A DNA stretch of 10,180 bases from Candidatus Geoarchaeota archaeon (GCA_015520395.1 WAQG01000146.1:1-10180); one strand, 5' to 3'. Positions 1 to 6,930 are shown, counted from the first letter of the stretch. Translations and numbers: made by a program. Notes: generated from the letters alone by a model not told the origin.

Positions 1-271
1 GTATAGGCCTTCTCACTGTAGCTATGCTATTGTCAGCTATACCCCCCAGTTTTGCATCCTCAGTATTTATCCAAACCTCCCTCTCTGGAACTTGCGAGTC
101 GGCCAATACCTTGAATTGGAAACGCCTTTTCCCAACAAGAACTATCTCAACCGTGGTAGTAATCCCCAGTGCCTTCATCGTCGCCGGGTTCATATATGCC
201 CTCCCACTCTTTACATGATCTTTTCGTCGAATCCTCAACCTTCTCTCTGGCGGCCTCTCTTCCCCAAACAT
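1..271 (-). CDS. N-terminal part of a conserved small-domain protein, possible double-psi beta-barrel (Cdc48-N-like); runs off window
   Basis: An open frame on the minus strand starts at ATG 271-269 and stays open for 90 codons to the window edge, so the C-terminus is missing. The protein begins MFGEERPPERRLRIRRKDHV and contains two similar-looking halves: GRAYMNPATMKALGI followed by TVEIVLVGKRRFQFKV, then EVWINTEDAKLGGIADNSIA followed by TVRRP. This 'position/ligand, Leu-Gly-Ile, strand' pattern repeated twice resembles the double-psi beta-barrel of archaeal Cdc48/VAT N-domains and of molybdopterin-binding subunits; that fold call is inference by eye. ATG 271 is preferred over the internal ATG at 193 because the intervening residues look like part of the domain and because a TATA box lies 22-29 bases upstream, suggesting a leaderless mRNA. 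It diverges from the winged-helix gene at 329. Whether an ATPase or another domain follows cannot be seen. Function unknown. Confidence 0.68.
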   Translation of the reverse strand, partial: MFGEERPPERRLRIRRKDHVKSGRAYMNPATMKALGITTTVEIVLVGKRRFQFKVLADSQVPEREVWINTEDAKLGGIADNSIATVRRPI

Positions 272-277
272 GGCATG

Positions 278-300
278 TTTATAATGGGTTACGTATATTT
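278..300 (+). promoter_or_regulatory. Candidate TATA boxes for the winged-helix/membrane gene
   Basis: Two A/T-rich octamers lie ahead of the TTG at 329: TTTATAAT at 278-285 and GTATATTT at 293-300. The first would place transcription start near 308 with a leader of about 20 bases that has no Shine-Dalgarno match. The second would place it near 323, giving a nearly leaderless mRNA, which fits better. The second box overlaps the one used on the other strand. Confidence 0.4.
293..300 (-). promoter_or_regulatory. TATA box for the minus-strand gene starting at 271
   Basis: Read on the minus strand the sequence is AAATATAC, flanked by a purine-rich AAACAA upstream that could serve as a BRE. Its centre is about 25 bases from ATG 271, the archaeal TATA-to-start spacing, so the mRNA would begin at or next to the start codon. 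The same bases read on the plus strand (GTATATTT) could also serve the divergent gene. Confidence 0.5.
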
Positions 301-328
301 TTGTTTAAGCCCTCATTGTGATTGACCC

Positions 329-1099
329 TTGGAGGACAGGGAAATTTATAAGATACTTGGGAGCGAGGTGAGGAGAAGAATACTGGTATATATTGGTGAT
401 CGGGGTAGTGTAAGGTTTACAGAGATGAGGCGTGATCTTAAGCTCAGCGTCGGTTCACTCTACTACCATCTTGACCTTCTGAAAGGGCTTGTGACTCAAA
501 AGAGTGATAAAAGCTATACATTAACTTCGAGGGGTCTTGAGGTATACAGAAGGATAAAGGAGGGGGGGCGGGGCGGCTGGGGTGTAAGTGGAGGAGTTGT
601 TAGAGTTCTTCTCGTAATACCGCTTTTCGAGGTTTTAAATCAGAGTGTGGCAAGGAGTTTGGTAGCTATAGCTGTCAGCTCTGCTGTACTCATAATGACA
701 TCTCTCATCTCTGGCCTAGGCATGTTTGGCGTATATCCGGTGGAGAATAGTGGTCAGCCACCCACTTTGACTGTTCTCTCTAGCTTGTTTGGATTGTGGA
801 TCCTTTTAGACACGGCATGTTCCACAATTTATGGAAGGTTTGGAGTAAACCACGTTCAGTTCTTCTCCCAAGTTTCCATAATCTATCTCCTATATTATTT
901 GATACTGAGCACAGCCGCGGCGCTCCGCATGACCTTCCCTAACTATCTCTTTTTGGCTATTCAGGCATGGTTGGCCTTGATAATGGGGGCGGCAGTAGCG
1001 GTATCTAAGGGTGTAAGGCTTGAGCGCGGCTTTATGGTGACCCTACTGGCACTCTACCTAAATACGGCTATACTCATGTTAATGGGTGGAAACATGTAA
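329..1099 (+). CDS. Membrane-anchored winged-helix transcriptional regulator (wHTH + 5-6 TM segments)
   Basis: The first about 78 residues form an ArsR/MarR-like winged helix: an opening helix EIYKILGSEVRRRILVYI, a recognition-helix region LSVGSLYYHLDLLKGLV, and a wing ending in SYTLTSRGLEVYRRI. A Gly-rich linker (residues 79-89) then leads into a hydrophobic half with about five or six predicted membrane segments (roughly 90-104, 110-134, 147-167, 182-202, 206-226, 233-252). The architecture suggests a DNA-binding domain held at the cytoplasmic face of the membrane, possibly sensing an envelope state; the membrane half vaguely recalls Yip1-type domains but this is weak. The start is TTG 329: an in-frame TGA at 323 leaves no room for another upstream start. 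The next gene starts 20 bases after the stop, so the two are probably co-transcribed, and the surface protein is the natural candidate partner or target. Ligand and target sites are unknown. Confidence 0.8.
   Translation: MEDREIYKILGSEVRRRILVYIGDRGSVRFTEMRRDLKLSVGSLYYHLDLLKGLVTQKSDKSYTLTSRGLEVYRRIKEGGRGGWGVSGGVVRVLLVIPLFEVLNQSVARSLVAIAVSSAVLIMTSLISGLGMFGVYPVENSGQPPTLTVLSSLFGLWILLDTACSTIYGRFGVNHVQFFSQVSIIYLLYYLILSTAAALRMTFPNYLFLAIQAWLALIMGAAVAVSKGVRLERGFMVTLLALYLNTAILMLMGGNM
562..568 (+). other. G7 homopolymer at the wHTH/membrane-domain boundary
   Basis: Seven consecutive G residues sit within a G-rich stretch (559-582) coding for the linker between the DNA-binding and membrane halves. Loss of one G brings a TAA at 585-587 into frame; gain of one G brings a TAG at 601-603 into frame. 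Either slip would release a soluble winged helix of about 85-90 residues. The tract is seen directly; any switching role is inference. Confidence 0.5.
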
Positions 1100-1119
1100 A
1101 TATCCTTGGGAATTTTCTG

Positions 1120-3999
1120 GTGTGGTGGTTCGAAGTGTGGCGGAGAATCCTCACAGTCCTCATGTTGATGTTCATCGTATTACCGACCTATCTAGCTGGA
1201 CAAGCCAACGCCCTTAGTACGTCGGGGGTTATGGAGCTACTTGAAATCAACCAGATCTACGACAGAATTGTAGTGGTTGCTAACGTTAATGCAACTATGG
1301 GTCTCTACGAGTTGCCCGAGGGCAGTCTCAAGGATCTAAAATATATGGCATTTGGGATAGCAAACTTTACACCTGACGCAAATTTGGTTAAATGGTTCTT
1401 TGACAAGTACAATCCGGAACTCAAGGTTTCAACAGACATGGTCTTCTGGCGTGGGGCCGTCCTCAATATCACTTATCCAGCCGAGTTAGATTGCGATGAG
1501 GCTAAGGCTAGGGCTGATGCCCTGGCAGAGAAGCTAAACAGTATCCATCATATTGGGCTTTATCTTCTTAAACGTGAGAATAACTCGTTTATCTATGTTT
1601 CCCAGGCTAACTACTCTAAACTCATCTCCACATTGATGACTAATGTCAGAGACGCTGTGGGGGACGGCTTCATACTAGTTCCCCAGCGTTTAGGGGTAAA
1701 ATACCTCGCATATTATTTATACCCCTCCGAGGGCATCGAAGGTGTCTCAGCCTTGGGCGTCGCAACCCTGAATTTAACAAGGGACGACTTGTATAGGTAT
1801 GTGAAAATAGACTATCTCTCTGTTATTGGAGGGATCAGCTCGTCGAGCCGCTCTTCCTCCTCCAGAATCGTGGTCAGGCTGTATGGCTTAATGGTTAATA
1901 GTACCCAGATAGAGGGCGTCGAGATGGGAGACTGGGTGTCGGGCCTTTCCTCAGAGTGGATTACCCATAGCTGGGGCGAGGTTGCTCCAGGAACCAGAAT
2001 TAGCAACTTCTCCCTTACACTTGGAACCTTCCACTCACTTCTTATCGTGACATTAAGTTCCTCCACAGCCCATCCGGAATTGGATGAGAAGTTCAACCTT
2101 AAGTTAAGGATCAAAAACCTCGGGGACACCGAAGCAAGGAACGTTACTGTTAAGCTGAGGCTGCCCGAGGGGTTCGAGCCCGTTTCCCAGACGACAGTCA
2201 AGATTGAGAGCATCCCTGGGGGCGGCGCCGTTGAGAGGTCTTTTGAGGTAAAAAGCGTTTTAAACGGCACCTTTATCATTCCAGCGCCCACCTGTACATA
2301 TACAGTAGGTGCAACAAAGGTCGAGGTCTGGGGGAACGAGATAGCTCTAGCTCCTGGGGCGTCTAGTTTTGCCTCGGTGTCAGCCCGTATGATCCCGCTT
2401 GCCAACCTTACCGAGGTAACCGGAGGAAGCTCCGTGGACTACAACCTTACGATTACTAACATCGGCGACGTTAAGCCCTCCAGCATTAAGGTCGTGTTTA
2501 GCGGGTATTCATTTGAGGTGGTCTCGATAGCCCCTGGTGAGAGTTTTACGGAGACTGTAAGCTACGATCCAACTCTTCAGAGGTTTATGAAGCATGTTCC
2601 AAACGGGGCCCTGAGCAACGGGCCAACGGTGATCGAGTTTACAAATGGTAGTGGAAAGGCGCTTAGGATCAATGTTTGGGGGCTTTCGCAGCTACCCTCA
2701 TTAAGCATAAGCATAAATAACCATGCCATGCTCTTCGGGCAGTATGTAGGCGACCTGTTTTTCACCAGCGATAAACTGGTCTTGAGATGGAATCTAACAG
2801 GGCTTGGGGGCTCCCGGCCCGTCTCCATAGTGGTTTACAAGAAGCCGCTTGACGAGATGGGGCTTCAGCATGGACACGGAGACGACTTCATGACCACTTA
2901 CACTCTCCTCAAGGCCGAAAAGAGCGTTGCTGCATTTAGCAACGGCTCCCTGGGTTTAGTCTTGGAGACTACGGCTAAGGATCACTACCATATCCCGCCC
3001 CCCATCGTGAAGCACCCAAGCAGTATCCCCGACTGCATGCTCGAGCCAGTAACCGTTTCAAACGGCATAGAGGTTTCGAAGTCCGCCCTCCCGGACGTTC
3101 TGACCATAGGTGAGACTGTAGAGGTGAAGGTGACTGTAAGAAACCTCGGCACAACTCCACTATACGACGTCCATGTCAACGATACAGTTCCTGAGGGCTG
3201 GATCCTAGTTGAGGGAGCAACTGAGGGCTGGATTGAGATCTTAACATCTAACAGCACGTTTGAGGTCAGTTATAAGATCAGGGCTGAAAATCCCATCAAT
3301 GAGACGCTGCCATCCGCCCAGGTAACCGTCTCATTGAGTGGGATCAGTCTAAGGTTTTCTACAAGATCTCTAGCCCTGAGGATCGGGCTGACAGTCAATA
3401 TCATAGTGCTCACCTCCTACAACGAGTCCCTACCCTCGGGCAGGCTGAGGATAATCGATGAGAAGATTGGGCGTGTCTACAACTTGACCATAAGCGATGG
3501 ACGCGCCATCTGGAACGGCTACATAGGTGTATTCAAGGTGGAGGCCTACTATGAATCTAACCTCGTGCTCTCAGAGCGAGTCACTATAACGAGGGAAACC
3601 AGCGATCTGAAGCTTCAGGCAGCCATATACAGAGCAAGGCTAAGCATCTATGATCTCTTGGGACTCCCATTGAAGGGTATTAAGGTCGTGTTGAGGGGTG
3701 AGGGAGGATATACGAGAGAATTGATGACTGGAAGCAATGGCACAGTCTCCATGAACCTCCTGCCAGGCGCCATCTACACTATCGAGGTCAGGTTTGGTGG
3801 ACAGCTCTACACATACAGATTGGTCGTGGACAAAAACATAGAGTCGTACAAGCTGTTCTTGCCGGTGATTGGCGGATTGAGCGCCCCAGCCCTGATGGGA
3901 GGCTTAGCTGCCGTACTGGCTGTCTTAGGATTAGTAGGAATCTATAAGCTGAGTGTAAGGCCGCCGATTAGACGCAGAAGGTTTAAAAGACGCCGCTAG
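1120..3999 (+). CDS. Large secreted, membrane-anchored surface protein with CARDB/COG1361-like Ig repeats
   Basis: The 959-residue product has a signal peptide (basic/aromatic start, hydrophobic 10-26, likely cleavage after QANA at residue 31), a roughly 290-residue N-terminal domain I do not recognise, and then Ig-like beta repeats of the CARDB/DUF11 type. The repeats are recognisable by NLGD/NIGD/NLGT turns and P-E-G-F/W motifs: about 320-385, 430-490 and 655-745. A carboxypeptidase-regulatory-like fold follows at about 840-910 (LPLKGIKVVLRGEGG, SNGTVSMNLLPG), then one membrane helix at about 920-945 and a cytoplasmic tail RPPIRRRRFKRRR. I count about 21 N-X-S/T sequons, consistent with an exported archaeal glycoprotein. 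A Ser/Arg low-complexity stretch lies at about 239-250. The start is GTG 1120; no clear Shine-Dalgarno precedes it, and GTG 1135 is a possible alternative. It follows the membrane winged-helix gene by 20 bases, probably one operon. Likely an S-layer-associated, adhesin-like or envelope protein; no catalytic motif is visible. Confidence 0.85.
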   Translation: MWWFEVWRRILTVLMLMFIVLPTYLAGQANALSTSGVMELLEINQIYDRIVVVANVNATMGLYELPEGSLKDLKYMAFGIANFTPDANLVKWFFDKYNPELKVSTDMVFWRGAVLNITYPAELDCDEAKARADALAEKLNSIHHIGLYLLKRENNSFIYVSQANYSKLISTLMTNVRDAVGDGFILVPQRLGVKYLAYYLYPSEGIEGVSALGVATLNLTRDDLYRYVKIDYLSVIGGISSSSRSSSSRIVVRLYGLMVNSTQIEGVEMGDWVSGLSSEWITHSWGEVAPGTRISNFSLTLGTFHSLLIVTLSSSTAHPELDEKFNLKLRIKNLGDTEARNVTVKLRLPEGFEPVSQTTVKIESIPGGGAVERSFEVKSVLNGTFIIPAPTCTYTVGATKVEVWGNEIALAPGASSFASVSARMIPLANLTEVTGGSSVDYNLTITNIGDVKPSSIKVVFSGYSFEVVSIAPGESFTETVSYDPTLQRFMKHVPNGALSNGPTVIEFTNGSGKALRINVWGLSQLPSLSISINNHAMLFGQYVGDLFFTSDKLVLRWNLTGLGGSRPVSIVVYKKPLDEMGLQHGHGDDFMTTYTLLKAEKSVAAFSNGSLGLVLETTAKDHYHIPPPIVKHPSSIPDCMLEPVTVSNGIEVSKSALPDVLTIGETVEVKVTVRNLGTTPLYDVHVNDTVPEGWILVEGATEGWIEILTSNSTFEVSYKIRAENPINETLPSAQVTVSLSGISLRFSTRSLALRIGLTVNIIVLTSYNESLPSGRLRIIDEKIGRVYNLTISDGRAIWNGYIGVFKVEAYYESNLVLSERVTITRETSDLKLQAAIYRARLSIYDLLGLPLKGIKVVLRGEGGYTRELMTGSNGTVSMNLLPGAIYTIEVRFGGQLYTYRLVVDKNIESYKLFLPVIGGLSAPALMGGLAAVLAVLGLVGIYKLSVRPPIRRRRFKRRR
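3191..3233 (+). repeat. 13-base direct repeat, 30-base period, inside the surface protein gene
   Basis: CTGAGGGCTGGAT occurs at 3191-3203 and again at 3221-3233, exactly ten codons apart and in frame, giving EGWI twice in the third Ig-like domain. It could be a small tandem duplication that has since diverged, or two strands built on the same motif. Confidence 0.55.
3996..3999. other. CTAG carrying the stop codons of two convergent genes
   Basis: The plus-strand surface gene ends with TAG at 3997-3999 and the minus-strand glycyl-tRNA synthetase gene ends with TAG read from 3998 to 3996. The palindromic CTAG therefore serves both, and no room is left for a terminator between the genes; each mRNA must extend into the other's coding region. 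Confidence 0.85.
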
Positions 4000-5744
4000 C
4001 CCTGTTTGCTGAACGGCGTGCCAAGCTCTTCAAACCCCCTCCTACCCTCTATATACTCCCTTAGGAGGCTTGGGAGTTTATGGATTGGCGTTCTCACTTG
4101 TCTCCATGTATCTCTATCCCTTAACGTGACGGTGTCGTCCTTAAGCGTATCATAATCTATGGTGATGGCTATGGGAATCCCTATCTCGTCTGCTCTGGCG
4201 TAAAGTCTCCCTATAAAAGCAGTATCGTCGTACACTACTTCCAGACCGCTCCGCTTAAGCAGGCTGTAGACCTCCCTAGCCTTTTCGGGCAGCCCATCCC
4301 TAGCTACGAGTGGAAACACGGCTACTTTTATAGGGGCTATGCGCTTCGGCAGGCTTAACACTATCCTTCCGTCAACCTCCCTGTAAGCATACTCAAGCGT
4401 GACATAGAACAGCCTCTCAGCGCCGAAGGAAGGTTCGGCGACGTGTGGGATGAACCGCTCTCCATGAACCTTCTCCACGGTCTTCTCAACTATTACCAGG
4501 TTTCTGTCGAGCTTCTCGCCCAAAACCTCGATCCAACCATTGGATTCTAGAGCCCTCATAACGTCCTCCGGATCCATCTTTGAAAGCTCTTCCCGAAGCA
4601 TCTTCGCCTTTCCCTTGAAAATCCTGCCAGCCACGCTCATGTTTAAGCGTACCTTCACACGCTCCTTTACGATGGGCTTATCAAACTTTCTGAACGCCCT
4701 TAGATCAACCCCGCTCTTCTTTATGTGAGCATATAGGTCGTAATCGGTTCTGTATGCGTGGCCAGACACCTCAACCCAGCCGAAGTCCTCAAGCTTAACC
4801 AGCTGGTCAAAAGTCTGAGCTGAATAGTGGGCCAGCTCCGCAGGAGGCTTATCTATAAATACCTGCATTTCGCTCGGAACCCCCAAGGCCTGAAGGAACT
4901 CAACGGCAATGGCCATGAAATAGGCGTTCCATTCGGTCTTAATCACACCCCTCTCAACAGCCTCTCTAACCGTGAATTTTACCGGGTTCCAGCGGCCTTT
5001 TTCGACATCGCTTGCAACCACTATCTTTAGCTCCCTGTTCTCCACCTCACTTAGAAGTGGGCAGGAGGGGTTCTTAGGATCGTAAAACAGCTCAAGCTCC
5101 ATAATCGTGAACTCCCTAACCCTGATCAACCCCTGTCTGGGCGATATCTCGTTCCTCATAACCCGCCCTATCTGAGCTATGCCTAAGGGCAGTCGCCCAC
5201 CCATCTGATCATAAACCCGCTTAAAATTTATGAACATACCCTGGGCAGCCTCAGGCCGTCCATAGCCAATACTACCCTTGTAAGGTCCTATGTTGGTCTG
5301 CATAAGCAAGTTAAACTTCCTGACATTGCCCAGCTCGCCGCCACACTCAGGACACTTGATGCCAGCCTCCCTTATTATCGACGTTAGCTCTTCAGCCGAT
5401 TTACCCTCTAAACCCGAGGTTTCGACATGCTGCTCTATCAGGTGGTCAGCCCTGTAAATTCTACCACACTTCCTACACTGGACCATATAGTCTGTAAAGT
5501 GTTCTAGGTGACCGGAGGCCTCAAAGACGGGCTGGGGCATTATGACCGGGGTCTCTATCTCAACGATAAATTCACTATGCCTCTCAACGAAGAACTCTCT
5601 CCAAAGATCCTCTATGTTCCTCTTTAGGCGGGCACCTAGAGGCCCGAAGTCATAGTACCCTGAAACTCCGCCATATATCTCGAAGGATGGCCAGAAGAAG
5701 CCCCGACGCTTTCCAAGCTCAAGTATCTTCGAATACTTCCCCAT
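3996..5744 (-). CDS. glyS: Glycyl-tRNA synthetase, archaeal/eukaryotic alpha2 type
   Basis: Class II aminoacyl-tRNA synthetase that charges tRNA-Gly with glycine using ATP in the cytoplasm. The 582 residues match the usual length of archaeal enzymes. Visible parts: the N-terminal substrate region FEIYGGVSGYYDFGPLGARL (21-40); a four-cysteine zinc element C90-x2-C93 and C131-x2-C134; the glycine-site/motif 2 region RPEAAQGMF (163-171) with RNEISPRQGLIRVREF (197-212); motif 3 PSFGAERLFY (438-447); and the C-terminal anticodon-binding domain from about 465 (APIKVAVFPLV, then GRLYARADEIGIPIAITID). It is not the bacterial alpha2-beta2 form. ATG 5744 is supported by a GGGTGGA ribosome-binding sequence seven bases upstream. 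It is divergent from the NAD kinase gene and convergent with the surface protein gene, and appears to be a single-gene transcript. No key residue looks missing. Confidence 0.97.
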   Translation of the reverse strand: MGKYSKILELGKRRGFFWPSFEIYGGVSGYYDFGPLGARLKRNIEDLWREFFVERHSEFIVEIETPVIMPQPVFEASGHLEHFTDYMVQCRKCGRIYRADHLIEQHVETSGLEGKSAEELTSIIREAGIKCPECGGELGNVRKFNLLMQTNIGPYKGSIGYGRPEAAQGMFINFKRVYDQMGGRLPLGIAQIGRVMRNEISPRQGLIRVREFTIMELELFYDPKNPSCPLLSEVENRELKIVVASDVEKGRWNPVKFTVREAVERGVIKTEWNAYFMAIAVEFLQALGVPSEMQVFIDKPPAELAHYSAQTFDQLVKLEDFGWVEVSGHAYRTDYDLYAHIKKSGVDLRAFRKFDKPIVKERVKVRLNMSVAGRIFKGKAKMLREELSKMDPEDVMRALESNGWIEVLGEKLDRNLVIVEKTVEKVHGERFIPHVAEPSFGAERLFYVTLEYAYREVDGRIVLSLPKRIAPIKVAVFPLVARDGLPEKAREVYSLLKRSGLEVVYDDTAFIGRLYARADEIGIPIAITIDYDTLKDDTVTLRDRDTWRQVRTPIHKLPSLLREYIEGRRGFEELGTPFSKQG

Positions 5745-5750
5745 TGCTGT

Positions 5751-5757
5751 TCCACCC
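5751..5757 (-). promoter_or_regulatory. Shine-Dalgarno site of the glycyl-tRNA synthetase gene
   Basis: On the minus strand GGGTGGA precedes ATG 5744 by six bases. With a TATA-like box further upstream this mRNA has a leader, unlike the divergent NAD kinase mRNA. Confidence 0.5.
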
Positions 5758-5791
5758 GCCAGGCCAGCTAAGATAGGTTAAAACCAACATG

Positions 5792-5800
5792 ATAAAAAAT
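5792..5800 (-). promoter_or_regulatory. Candidate TATA box for the glycyl-tRNA synthetase gene
   Basis: The minus-strand sequence ATTTTTTAT lies about 50 bases upstream of ATG 5744, which would put transcription start near 5770 and leave a leader of about 26 bases that includes the ribosome binding site. It is inferred from position and A/T content only. Confidence 0.4.
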
Positions 5801-5838
5801 ATTCCCCGTAATGACGCCCACCCGGACACCCACTTATA

Positions 5839-5845
5839 TTTATAA
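5839..5845 (+). promoter_or_regulatory. TATA box for the NAD kinase-like gene
   Basis: TTTATAA is centred about 28 bases upstream of GTG 5870, so the expected transcription start falls at the start codon and the mRNA would be leaderless. No Shine-Dalgarno sequence lies between them. Confidence 0.6.
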
Positions 5846-5869
5846 CACGGATTTCCAGAAATACTACAT

Positions 5870-6877
5870 GTGAAGATACTAGTGGTTTCAAGCTACCCAT
5901 TAATGGCGACTAGTCGGAGAGTAGTTGAAGCTCTAAGACGCAGGGGCATAGATGCTATTCTTTCCAGAAGATTCTCGGAGCTTAGGAAAATTGGAAATGA
6001 TTATGACATGGTGATAGTTGTGGGCGTCGACAGGGATGTCCTCAAGGCTTTCCATCACCTGGGCAACAACGATGTCCCGGTACTTGGGGTCAACACCACA
6101 GAGACACCAAGCTTCCTAGCCAGCTTAAAACTTTCAGACTTTGAGGAGGTCGTAGACAAGCTGGTTTTCGGCGACTACAAAATTGAGGAATGCCCAAGAC
6201 TAAAACCCACTATAAATGGCGCCTCAGCGCCTTACGCCCTAAACGAAGTTGCGATATTCCCATATAGAAGCGCCTCACTCATGGAATACAAGCTTGAGGT
6301 TAACGGCGAGGAAGTGTGGCGGGACTACGCGGATGGCGTAATAATCTCCACCCCACTGGGATCCACAGCCTACGCCATGTCGGCAGGAGGGCCAGTTATA
6401 CATTCGGGCTCTAAGGTATTTGCAATTGTGCCTGTGAATTCCCTTGACCCTGCACGAAGGCCGCTGATCGTTCCACAGGAGTCCAGAATAAGGATAACCG
6501 AGATAAACAGCCGCTATCAATGTGAAGCCATAATAGATGGGGTCTATAGGAGAAAGATATCTGAAGATGTAAGTGTATCACTTGGTCCTCATGCTAGGAT
6601 AATAAGAATTAAGGAGGAGCATCGAATGTCGGAGAAAATAATAAGAAAGATAGAGATTTCAAGGGAGATAGCTAAGATGCCACCGAGCGCAAAGTTTGTC
6701 CTAAAGGTATTGGAGGGTGAGGGGCCCTTAACACTTAAAGCTATAGTTAAGAGGACGATGCTACCAACGAGAACCGTTCAGCACGCATTGAGCATACTGA
6801 TGAAGAAGGGGTTAGTGATAAAGACGCCAAATTTGAGGGATGTGAGACAGGATCTCTACAGGGTCAAAAGGGAATGA
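5870..6877 (+). CDS. ppnK: NAD kinase-like protein fused to a C-terminal winged-helix domain
   Basis: Residues 1-251 match NAD kinase, which makes NADP from NAD: an N-terminal Rossmann-like strand MKILVVSSYP, the conserved NE pair at 125-126, the signature STPLGSTAYAMSAGGP (160-175), RRPLIVP (196-202) and IDG (222-224). The normally invariant GGDGT is altered here: residues 52-56 are G-V-D-R-D, keeping only the first Gly and the Asp, and the following NTGRLGFL-like stretch reads NTTETPSFL. Activity is therefore likely but not certain. Residues 253-335 form a winged helix (KFVLKVLEGEGPLTLKAIV, LPTRTVQHALSILMKKGLV) like small stand-alone archaeal regulators. The domain junction has a strong internal ribosome binding site and in-frame ATG at 6626, so a separate 83-residue regulator may also be made. 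GTG 5870 is chosen from the TATA spacing and the natural N-terminal strand; the overlapping ATG at 5868 is followed at once by TGA. Confidence 0.88.
   Translation: MKILVVSSYPLMATSRRVVEALRRRGIDAILSRRFSELRKIGNDYDMVIVVGVDRDVLKAFHHLGNNDVPVLGVNTTETPSFLASLKLSDFEEVVDKLVFGDYKIEECPRLKPTINGASAPYALNEVAIFPYRSASLMEYKLEVNGEEVWRDYADGVIISTPLGSTAYAMSAGGPVIHSGSKVFAIVPVNSLDPARRPLIVPQESRIRITEINSRYQCEAIIDGVYRRKISEDVSVSLGPHARIIRIKEEHRMSEKIIRKIEISREIAKMPPSAKFVLKVLEGEGPLTLKAIVKRTMLPTRTVQHALSILMKKGLVIKTPNLRDVRQDLYRVKRE
6612..6628 (+). promoter_or_regulatory. Internal ribosome binding site and in-frame ATG inside the NAD kinase-like gene
   Basis: AGGAGG at 6612-6617 is followed after eight bases by ATG 6626, codon 253 of the long frame. 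This is the best Shine-Dalgarno match seen in the window and lies exactly between the kinase and winged-helix domains. Translation from here would give an 83-residue free winged-helix protein ending at 6877. Confidence 0.55.
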
Positions 6878-6930
6878 TGGATTTGATCAACAATGTACTA
6901 TGATTTACATTATCACAGATATATTCATTA

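Noticed and set aside
24..325. Two plus-strand open frames near the left edge
   Set aside because: Their peptides lack domain-like composition and lie opposite the better supported minus-strand gene 1-271, which has a TATA box and a repeated strand-helix pattern.
1091..1119. TAAATAT near 1097 as a separate promoter for the surface protein gene
   Set aside because: Its spacing to GTG 1120 is only about 20 bases and the 20-base gap after the regulator gene fits simple co-transcription; evidence is too weak for a promoter call.
1831..1866. Ser/Arg-rich low-complexity stretch in the surface protein as a microsatellite
   Set aside because: It uses mixed Ser and Arg codons and has no exact tandem DNA repeat, so it is a flexible protein linker and not a DNA repeat array.
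1812..2405. Long minus-strand open frame (197 codons) opposite the surface protein gene
   Set aside because: The opposite plus-strand frame has clear Ig-like repeats, sequons and gene-scale continuity; the minus frame has no recognisable domain, promoter or ribosome binding site and is a shadow.
5870..6877. NAD kinase-like gene as a pseudogene because of the altered GGDGT motif
   Set aside because: The frame is intact over 335 codons, other signature motifs are preserved and the winged helix is well formed; this looks like divergence and not decay.
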